9,560 bases of DNA, from assembly GCA_040877875.1 (NCBI GenBank), contig JBBDNC010000216.1, positions 1 through 9,560 of the forward strand, given 5' to 3'. Of this stretch, positions 1 to 5,257 are shown in pieces. The DNA is from JBBDNC01 sp040877875. Its GTDB lineage: Bacteria; Bacteroidota; Rhodothermia; Balneolales; Balneolaceae. Each line of letters begins with the position of its first letter. Position 1 is the first letter of the stretch. The notes beneath the pieces are model-generated. The model had not been told where the DNA came from. It did no database searches and was given only the letters and a program-made list of their open reading frames with translations. A program made the position numbers and the translations under genes.

Positions 1-11
1 CTTGTCCGGTT

Positions 12-25
12 CCACCTAACGGTGG
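12..25. repeat. Small inverted repeat CCACC-TAAC-GGTGG
   Basis: A perfect 5-bp stem with a 4-nt loop lies at the left edge of the folded intergenic region. It is too short to carry meaning alone and is listed because it abuts the larger set of palindromes. The window edge may cut a larger repeat unit here. Confidence 0.4.
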
Positions 26-40
26 CTCCGAACTGCGCTT

Positions 41-58
41 TCCCCTCTCGAGAGGGGA
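41..58. repeat. Palindrome copy 1 (TCCCCTCTCGAGAGGGGA)
   Basis: This is a perfect 18-bp palindrome. Near-identical copies with TTGA instead of TCGA at the centre lie at 147-167 and 233-250. The same core with small central changes recurs three times within 210 bp, which marks it as a dispersed repeat element and not chance. From memory, related CCCCTCT..AGAGGGG palindromes are common between genes in Bacteroidota genomes; I could not verify that here. Confidence 0.8.
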
Positions 59-78
59 TGGTTTTCTCCGCCAGCTCA

Positions 79-134
79 CGTGGGGACAATATTGTACCTC
101 ATCAGCGACCAGAAATGTCGCGTGGGGACAATAT
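79..134. repeat. Direct repeat pair CGTGGGGACAATAT
   Basis: Two identical 14-bp copies occupy 79-92 and 121-134, a 42-bp period. The first copy runs into the palindrome ACAATATTGT (86-95). The GGGGACA of the second copy (124-130) is complementary to TGTCCCC at 146-152, so it can fold into a hairpin that competes with palindrome copy 2. A short stem, GCGAC (105-109) with GTCGC (117-121), sits between the copies. There are too few units and no spacer pattern, so this is not a CRISPR array. Confidence 0.7.
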
Positions 135-146
135 GGGACCGGATAT

Positions 147-167
147 GTCCCCTCTTGAGAGGGGGAC
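147..167. repeat. Palindrome copy 2 with extended GTCCCC arms
   Basis: GTCCCCTC and GAGAGGGGGAC form a hairpin closed by a TTGA centre. One extra G on the right arm gives a one-base bulge. It is the middle copy of the CCCCTCTyGAGAGGGG palindrome. Its left arm can pair alternatively with upstream GGGGACA (124-130) or GGGAC (135-139), so two mutually exclusive folds are possible. Confidence 0.75.
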
Positions 168-179
168 GGAACTTGTTCC
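168..179. repeat. Short inverted repeat GGAACTTGTTCC
   Basis: Two 5-bp arms (GGAAC and GTTCC) surround a 2-nt centre. The repeat sits immediately between palindrome copy 2 and the outer stem of the cloverleaf-like unit, so nearly every base from 147 to 292 belongs to some inverted repeat. Confidence 0.5.
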
Positions 180-181
180 AC

Positions 182-292
182 GAACACACCCCGGGCATAG
201 CCAAGCCGGCTGATGCCTACTTGGCTATGCCATCCCCTCTTGAGAGGGGAAAATGTCAGCCTGTGTATAACAGGCTGACGAGGGGTGTGTTC
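182..292. repeat. Cloverleaf-like repeat unit: outer stem around three hairpins
   Basis: An 11-bp outer stem (GAACACACCCC at 182-192, GGGGTGTGTTC at 282-292) encloses three perfect hairpins. Arm A is a 12-bp stem, GGCATAGCCAAG (194-205) with CTTGGCTATGCC (220-231), and a 14-nt loop. Arm B is the TCCCCTCTTGAGAGGGGA palindrome (233-250). Arm C is a 10-bp stem, GTCAGCCTGT (255-264) with ACAGGCTGAC (270-279), and a GTATA loop. Few bases remain unpaired at the junction, so the whole 111 bp is organised. It begins 26 bp beyond the ltaE stop codon and would lie in the 3' UTR of any read-through transcript. Neither strand shows a T-run after the outer stem, so it is not a standard intrinsic terminator. 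It may be a non-autonomous mobile repeat or a structured RNA; the structure is certain and the role unknown. Confidence 0.8.
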
Positions 293-318
293 ACGGATCT
301 ATATCTGTTCCTCTTTCT

Positions 319-1365
319 CTACGTCCCGTTCCCTGCTCCCCGACTAACTGACACACTGTTCCCGAGAGCTTTTATTGCCCGGTCGAGGCCTTCATCATCG
401 ACCTGAAAATGGAACACAGCCCGGATTGTTTTCGGGCCGAAAGGTACCATCCCGACACCTTTTTCCTTAAGTCGTTTCAGTACTTCATCTACCGAGCCAA
501 TTTCGACGTTGAAGAGGACAATATTGGTTTCGACACTACCGGGATTTACTGAAAATCCGGAAACGTCAGAAATGGCCTCAGCCAAAAGCTTTGCCCGGCG
601 ATGATCATCCTCCATGAACGGCCAATGATTTTCAACTCCATAGTCGGCTGCTGCGGCTAAAAGGCCAACCTGCCTCATCCCTCCGCCCCACATTTTTCGG
701 TATCTACGGGCTTTCGTAATGAAATCTGCAGACGACAACATCATAGACCCGACGGGCGCCCCCAAACCCTTGGAGAAACAGACTGATAGTGTATCGGATA
801 TCGTACCGAAAAATTCCGGCTCTATTCCTGTTGCGGTTATCGCATTCCAGATTCTTGCACCATCCAGGTGGACGTATAAATCATGCTGGTCTGCTATCTC
901 TTTCAGATCCTGCAACTCCTCCCTGCTATAGCATGCCCCACCCCCCTTATTAGTTGAATTTTCCACCGCAATCATCCGGCTGCGCGGATCCCAATTATTT
1001 TTGGGACGAATGGCCGATTCAATCAATTCCGGGGTAAGCTTGCCCCTTACCCCCTGCAACGGATTAAGCTGCACGGAGGAGAGGTGTGCAGCGGCTCCTG
1101 TTTCATAATTAAACGGATGACCCGTGGCGTCAATGAGGACCTCATCTCCCGGTTCCGTAAGAACTTTGATGCAAAGTTGATTACTCATCGTACCACTCGG
1201 TACAAACAAACCGGCCTCCATGCCGAACAGTTCTGCCATTTTTCGTTCAAATTCATTGACTGTGGGATCTTCGGCAAATACATCATCTCCGACCTCGGTA
1301 CACACCATCGCATCCAGCATGCCCTTTGTCGGTTTCGTAACGGTATCACTTCTCAAATCAACCAT
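319..1365 (-). CDS. ltaE: Low-specificity L-threonine aldolase (PLP enzyme)
   Basis: The 348-residue product is full length for the beta-eliminating-lyase family of fold-type I PLP enzymes. In this family L-threonine or L-allo-threonine is cleaved to glycine and acetaldehyde in the cytoplasm. The N-terminus MVDLRSDTVTKPT is the family hallmark and fixes the ATG start. The Schiff-base lysine is K199 in SKGLGAPVGS. D168 and R171 in HLDGAR match the cofactor-binding HxDGAR motif, and H83 in ATGHPFNYE matches the active-site histidine of E. coli LtaE. The usual ENTHN motif reads ENSTN (135-139), so the second active-site histidine, H126 in E. coli, is replaced by threonine. No Shine-Dalgarno precedes the start. 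It lies 155 bp downstream of the dehydrogenase gene on the same strand and could share its transcript. The product name is secure, but exact substrate stereochemistry is not readable. Confidence 0.95.
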   Translation of the reverse strand: MVDLRSDTVTKPTKGMLDAMVCTEVGDDVFAEDPTVNEFERKMAELFGMEAGLFVPSGTMSNQLCIKVLTEPGDEVLIDATGHPFNYETGAAAHLSSVQLNPLQGVRGKLTPELIESAIRPKNNWDPRSRMIAVENSTNKGGGACYSREELQDLKEIADQHDLYVHLDGARIWNAITATGIEPEFFGTISDTLSVCFSKGLGAPVGSMMLSSADFITKARRYRKMWGGGMRQVGLLAAAADYGVENHWPFMEDDHRRAKLLAEAISDVSGFSVNPGSVETNIVLFNVEIGSVDEVLKRLKEKGVGMVPFGPKTIRAVFHFQVDDEGLDRAIKALGNSVSVSRGAGNGT

Positions 1366-1373
1366 GTCTAAAT

Positions 1374-1409
1374 AATTAAGAATGAAGAATTAAAAATTAA
1401 GATTGAAGA
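1374..1409. repeat. A-rich imperfect tandem repeat, 21-bp period
   Basis: AATTAAGAATGAAGA (1374-1388) and AATTAAGATTGAAGA (1395-1409) differ at one of 15 positions. They sit in the gap just upstream of the minus-strand ltaE gene. The remainder of the 155-bp gap shows no clear promoter. AATTAAGAATGAAGA-like tracts are, from memory, frequent between genes in Bacteroidota. Confidence 0.5.
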
Positions 1410-1520
1410 GACATCTATCAGGTATCTGGCTGATTGAAATAGGGTCGTCAATTTAAAACTTAGTAACACGGGAACTTAACTTCAGCCGGAATTTTGCCAT
1501 TCTAAATTTCAAAAGCATTA

Positions 1521-2381
1521 TTATTTGGCATAGATAAAAAAACCTTCTCCTGACTTGTCACCCAGTTTCCCTGCTTCTACCATTTTTACCAATAAAGGAC
1601 ATGGACGATATTTTGGGTCTTTAAAACCATCATACAGAACCCGGAGTATATCCAGGCAGACATCCAGTCCGATAAAGTCGGCAAGTCGCAACGGTCCCAT
1701 CGGGTGGGCCATCCCAAGTTTCATCACCTGATCAATATTTTCAGCCGTTGCTACACCTTCATAGACACAAAATATCGCCTCATTAATCATCGGCATCAAA
1801 ACCCGGTTGGATACAAAACCGGGATAATCATTTACCGGAACCGGAATTTTCCCCAGGTCTCTGGCGATACTTTCAACCTGCCTGCTTACTTCACTATCCG
1901 TTTCATATCCGCGAACTACCTCCACCAGTTTCATGACCGGTACCGGATTAAAAAAATGCATGCCAATGAAATTTTCCGGGTGAGTTGTGACGGCAGCCAA
2001 TTTGGAAATCGATATCGAAGATGTATTGGAGGCAAGGATCGTTTGCTCCGAAACAAGGCCATCAATTTTTGAAAATAAATCTTTCTTCATTTCAAAATTC
2101 TCAGGAATAGCCTCCACCACCAGGCCCACTCCGTCTACCGCCCCGGCAAGATCCAGTGTTCCGTTTATACGGGAGAATGCAACATTCTTATCTTCATTCT
2201 CAATCTTTTTCTTTTCCACCATCCGGTCCAGATTCTTATCAATCGCATGGAGAGCCCGGTCCAATAACTCCTGTTCCCTTTCTACAAGCTGAACTTCAAA
2301 ATTATACATGGCAAATACGTGGGCGATTCCATTGCCCATCGTTCCGCCGCCTATCACCGCCACTGTTTTGATCCTGTCCAT
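1521..2381 (-). CDS. hbd: 3-hydroxybutyryl-CoA dehydrogenase (3-hydroxyacyl-CoA dehydrogenase family)
   Basis: The 286-residue product matches the single-function short-chain enzymes that interconvert 3-hydroxybutyryl-CoA and acetoacetyl-CoA with NAD(P)(H). It acts in the cytoplasm in fatty-acid or butyrate-type metabolism. The N-terminal Rossmann fold begins with VIGGGTMGNGIA (residues 9-20). VEAIPE (89-94) and ASNTSS (117-122) follow. The catalytic pair is H142 in GMHFFNPVP and E154 in KLVEVV, with the 12-residue spacing of the human enzyme (H158/E170). S121 and N192 (in YPGFVSNRV) match the substrate-contacting Ser and Asn. The C-terminal helical domain carries GPLRLADFIGLD (229-240) and ends in GEGFFIYAK, a typical terminus. 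There is no crotonase domain, so it is not a fused FadB/FadJ protein. Its predicted promoter puts the transcript start within a few bases of the ATG. The cofactor preference and the pathway are not determined. Confidence 0.95.
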   Translation of the reverse strand: MDRIKTVAVIGGGTMGNGIAHVFAMYNFEVQLVEREQELLDRALHAIDKNLDRMVEKKKIENEDKNVAFSRINGTLDLAGAVDGVGLVVEAIPENFEMKKDLFSKIDGLVSEQTILASNTSSISISKLAAVTTHPENFIGMHFFNPVPVMKLVEVVRGYETDSEVSRQVESIARDLGKIPVPVNDYPGFVSNRVLMPMINEAIFCVYEGVATAENIDQVMKLGMAHPMGPLRLADFIGLDVCLDILRVLYDGFKDPKYRPCPLLVKMVEAGKLGDKSGEGFFIYAK

Positions 2382-2389
2382 AAGAAAAT

Positions 2390-2418
2390 ATATTAGATTG
2401 AAGGAAACCGGTTCTCAA
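2390..2418 (-). promoter_or_regulatory. Predicted sigma-70-type promoter of hbd, near-leaderless
   Basis: On the minus strand a -35 TTGAGA (2418-2413) and a -10 TAATAT (2395-2390) are separated by exactly 17 bp. Only 8 bases lie between the -10 box and the ATG at 2381, so the transcript would start about 0-3 nt before the start codon. No Shine-Dalgarno is present, which is consistent with a leaderless mRNA. An overlapping TATATTTT also resembles the Bacteroidota -7 element TAnnTTTG. Confidence 0.55.
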
Positions 2419-2551
2419 GGTACTTCCATCTTCCATAGGATGAAACCGGGTTCAGCATACAGAATTATAAAGTATTTTCTTTTTTAACATCCCACAAAAG
2501 TATCTCCCTATTCAAGAACAAGAATGAGTTCATTTAATTCAATAACAAATT

Positions 2552-2570
2552 CACTATTTTATTAATAGTG
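2552..2570. repeat. Perfect inverted repeat CACTATT-N5-AATAGTG
   Basis: Two 7-bp arms (2552-2558 and 2564-2570) flank a 5-bp AT-only spacer. It lies about 180 bp from each flanking gene. The size and symmetry fit a dimeric regulator site, but no regulator gene lies nearby and binding is inferred only. Confidence 0.45.
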
Positions 2571-2666
2571 GAGACGGTCCGGAAAGAGTTTCCACGTTAC
2601 TCTGCGAATCTGAAGGAGCCGCCTTCATTTTTTTCAAACCACAATGATTACGGCCAGAATTTCCCG

Positions 2667-2684
2667 GATAGAAATTATTCTATC
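2667..2684. repeat. Perfect inverted repeat GATAGAA-N4-TTCTATC
   Basis: Two 7-bp arms (2667-2673 and 2678-2684) flank ATTA. It sits about 35 bp upstream of the predicted -35 box of the acylase operon, a plausible place for an activator or repressor site. It could equally be a chance AT-rich palindrome. Confidence 0.45.
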
Positions 2685-2718
2685 ACCCTGATTGCGAATG
2701 AAACGATGAGAAAAGATC

Positions 2719-2746
2719 CTGACAAAAAACCTGTTTCCGATATCTT
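2719..2746 (+). promoter_or_regulatory. Predicted promoter of the acylase operon, near-leaderless
   Basis: CTGACA (2719-2724) and TATCTT (2741-2746) are separated by 16 bp. The -10 box continues as TATCTTTA, which fits the Bacteroidota -7 pattern TAnnTTTG except at the last base. Nine bases separate the -10 box from the ATG at 2756, so the predicted 5' UTR is only a few bases and has no Shine-Dalgarno. Confidence 0.45.
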
Positions 2747-2755
2747 TATTTATCT

Positions 2756-5203
2756 ATGAAAACGCTACTTCGATTTGGCCTTTTTATCCTGCTTCTGCTC
2801 ATTGGATTTACCGCACTGGCCGTTTACTGGACTTTTTACAAACCTCTGCCAGATTACACGGCAACCCTTCATCTCGAAGGGCTTCAACAACCGGTCGATA
2901 TACACTGGGACCCCTACGGAGTTCCTCATATCTATGCACAAAATGAACAAGACCTCTACTTTTCCGTCGGTTATGTCCATGCACAGGACCGACTGTGGCA
3001 ACTCACCTTCAAACAGCTTGCTGCCGAAGGACGATTTGCAGAATTTCTGGGGGAGGATTTAATTGAGTTTGATAAATATCAGCGGACTCTTGGATTTTGG
3101 GATACTGCCCGGAAGATCGAGGAGGAGGCTCCGCCTGAGATACAACGGATTTTACAAGCCTATTCGGACGGAATCAATCGTTATGTCGAAAACAACCGGA
3201 ATAACCTGCCCATTGAATTCACCCTCCTGGATATAGAACCGATCCCCTGGACGCCCACTCATTCGTATGCACTATCCAGGCTCATGGCATGGGAAATGAA
3301 TGTGAGCTGGTGGAGTGAATTGGCCTTTGCCTATCTCGGTGCCACACTCCCTGAAAATGTGATGCAAGAACTCTATCCCAGCTATAGTGACATCTATCCG
3401 ACTACAATGAATGATGAGCAATCGCGCCAATATGTCGAATCCCTGATGCCGATGATCGAAACAGAATTTGATCTCCGGCAAATCTATCAGAGAAAAGGAA
3501 ACTCTGTAGGAAGTAATGCATGGGCAATAGATGGCAGTAGAACCTCGACAGGTTTGCCGTTGTTGGCCGGAGATCCACACATGGGCCTGGATATGCCCGG
3601 AAATTGGTATGAAGTACATCTGAATCTAAACGGTAAAAATCTATCGGGTGGAACCCTAACCGGATCGCCGGTTGTCGTGGTCGGCCAAAATGATGAAATT
3701 GCATGGTCTTTGACCAATATGATGGCAGACGATACTGACTTTTTTATTGAACAGATCGATCCGAACGACCGCAGCCGATATGTAGTGGACAGTTTGAATG
3801 GGGAAGCGATGTATCAACCCATCAACTGGCGGGATGAAATCCTACGTATTAAAGATAGCGACGATCAGCTCTACAGAATCAGAAACACCCGTCACGGACC
3901 GGTGATTTCCGATATTTATCCCAATGAATCGATTTTGGGAAACAGGTCCGTCACCATGAAATGGACAGGACACCAAGTCAGTCACGAAACCTGGGCACTT
4001 TACCAGATCAACTGGGCCGAATCATTACAGGAGTTTCAACATGCCCTGAGTCAATATGAAACACCGGGCCAAAACTTTATCTATGCAGACCTATCCGGAA
4101 ATATTGCTCTTTTCAGTGCAGCCAAACTGCCTGTACGGGAGTATCATCCCTTGCTTTTTCGGAACGGCTGGGACCCTTCTTATGATTGGCACGGCTGGAT
4201 CCCCTTTGAAGATATGCCCCGGACGGTTAATCCTCCCTCAGGATGGGTCGGCAATGCAAATAACAAGCTCCATACAGACAGTTATCCATACTATATCGCT
4301 ACGTTTTGGGAGCCGCCGTCCCGAATCGAAAGGATTGTGGAATATATGACTGAAAACGATACCCTTGACGTTGAAATCTTCCAACAAATGCAGACTGACA
4401 ATTATTCAATTCACGCACGTGAGATCACGGATATTATACTGCCGGTTCTCCGCCGCAGCAGGGAGGAATATGATTTTTCTCAAATTATTCCTTATCTGGA
4501 AAACTGGGATTTCCGTTACAGTCTGAACTCTACAGCAGCTTCCCTGATCGATGCATTTTTTATAGAGTTAAGCCGCAATACCCTGCTGGATGAACTTGGA
4601 GAAGATGCCTATCGAAATTTTATCAGGAAGGAAAATGTACCTGTCCAAACGTTGAGCCGCCTGCTACAGGAAAACAGCTTTTTATTTAATCATATTGAAA
4701 CGGAAGAGACGGAAATCCGCAACGACATCATCCGCCAAAGTATGCAGGAGGCCGTACAGTGGCTGACAGATCGATTTGGAGAAGAACCGTTTCAATGGAG
4801 ATGGGAAAACCTACATAGCATTACTTTTCGTCCCCCGTTGTTTGCCGAAGCCAGCCAGGATCCCGAAGCCACGGTCTTATTAAAAATGATCGTCAATAAT
4901 CTAATGAGTAAAGGACCCTATTCCGTACCCGGACATAACATGACTCTGAACAAGGGACAGTATGACTGGCAGGATCCATTTGATATGATACTCGGGCCAT
5001 CCATCCGCAGGATTGTCGATTTTTCATCTCTTAACAGAACTTTCAGTGTAATCCCGACAGGACAATCGGGCAACCCGATTTCAGATTTTTTTGGAGACCA
5101 GACCGAACTGTGGCTCAACGGACAATATAGATACCTGTATCAGGATAGCACATTTTTTCGGGAAGTAAGCTATAAGACCCTGCAACTTCTTCCTGAAAAT
5201 TGA
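2756..5203 (+). CDS. Penicillin acylase family protein (Ntn hydrolase, peptidase S45)
   Basis: The 815-residue product is full length for the S45 family, which hydrolyses amide bonds of acylated substrates such as penicillins, N-acyl-homoserine lactones or acyl peptides after self-cleavage into two chains. Residues 4-26 form an uncleaved-looking hydrophobic segment, so it is probably exported or anchored with the enzyme in the periplasm. Early motifs are WDPYGVPHIYA (51-61) and GYVHAQDRLWQ (72-82). The autocleavage site is VG-SNAW, making S253 the N-terminal nucleophile of the beta chain; AGDPHMGL (271-278) follows. Further family motifs are GSPVVVVGQNDEIAWSLTN (303-321), TRHGPVIS (378-385), ANN (501-503, likely oxyanion-hole Asn), EPPSRIERI (519-527) and GQSGNPISDFFGDQTELW (769-786). 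It opens a three-gene run, 54 bp ahead of the lipoprotein start. The family is clear; the substrate cannot be predicted and the name does not imply penicillin is the natural one. Confidence 0.93.
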   Translation: MKTLLRFGLFILLLLIGFTALAVYWTFYKPLPDYTATLHLEGLQQPVDIHWDPYGVPHIYAQNEQDLYFSVGYVHAQDRLWQLTFKQLAAEGRFAEFLGEDLIEFDKYQRTLGFWDTARKIEEEAPPEIQRILQAYSDGINRYVENNRNNLPIEFTLLDIEPIPWTPTHSYALSRLMAWEMNVSWWSELAFAYLGATLPENVMQELYPSYSDIYPTTMNDEQSRQYVESLMPMIETEFDLRQIYQRKGNSVGSNAWAIDGSRTSTGLPLLAGDPHMGLDMPGNWYEVHLNLNGKNLSGGTLTGSPVVVVGQNDEIAWSLTNMMADDTDFFIEQIDPNDRSRYVVDSLNGEAMYQPINWRDEILRIKDSDDQLYRIRNTRHGPVISDIYPNESILGNRSVTMKWTGHQVSHETWALYQINWAESLQEFQHALSQYETPGQNFIYADLSGNIALFSAAKLPVREYHPLLFRNGWDPSYDWHGWIPFEDMPRTVNPPSGWVGNANNKLHTDSYPYYIATFWEPPSRIERIVEYMTENDTLDVEIFQQMQTDNYSIHAREITDIILPVLRRSREEYDFSQIIPYLENWDFRYSLNSTAASLIDAFFIELSRNTLLDELGEDAYRNFIRKENVPVQTLSRLLQENSFLFNHIETEETEIRNDIIRQSMQEAVQWLTDRFGEEPFQWRWENLHSITFRPPLFAEASQDPEATVLLKMIVNNLMSKGPYSVPGHNMTLNKGQYDWQDPFDMILGPSIRRIVDFSSLNRTFSVIPTGQSGNPISDFFGDQTELWLNGQYRYLYQDSTFFREVSYKTLQLLPEN

Positions 5204-5257
5204 TTCATGCACATGTTTATTTTTTACTCAAATTTATACTTCTTTTTTAAATCAAAA

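Larger units (their letters stand above)
2382..2755. other. Divergent intergenic region between hbd and the acylase gene
   Basis: This 374-bp region separates the minus-strand dehydrogenase from the plus-strand acylase operon, and I see no convincing gene in it. It holds outward-facing promoter candidates at both ends and two perfect inverted repeats (2552-2570 and 2667-2684). A small GGAAA-GAG-TTTCC stem lies at 2581-2593. Imperfect direct copies GAAACCGGTTC (2404-2414) and GAAACCGGGTTC (2442-2453) lie 38 bp apart. A GTG-started frame of 63 codons (2568-2759) crosses it, but its translation looks non-coding and a promoter candidate lies inside it. Confidence 0.6.

Noticed and set aside
79..250. 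Possible CRISPR array from regularly placed repeats
   Set aside because: Repeats are only two or three copies, differ in length and spacing, are not separated by unique spacers of equal size, and no cas gene is present.
182..292. Cloverleaf unit as a tRNA or tRNA-like gene
   Set aside because: Arm lengths (12, 7-8 and 10 bp), the loops and the absence of a TTC motif and anticodon arm geometry do not fit a tRNA.
22..406. Two overlapping plus-strand reading frames (22-213 and 80-406) in the left intergenic region
   Set aside because: They run through palindromes and direct repeats, their translations show no recognisable or balanced protein, and the second overlaps the 3' end of ltaE. They are by-products of the repeat sequence.
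2568..2759. A 63-codon frame starting with GTG whose TGA overlaps the acylase ATG (ATGA)
   Set aside because: The overlap looks like translational coupling, but the start is a rare codon without a Shine-Dalgarno, the protein has no family signature, and the best promoter for the acylase lies inside it. A conserved frame with synonymous bias in relatives would revive it.
5207..5257. Longer start of the GH3 lipoprotein at 5207
   Set aside because: It would add 17 residues ahead of a complete lipoprotein signal peptide and bury the lipobox 41 residues in. The ATG at 5258 gives C24 and a normal signal length.
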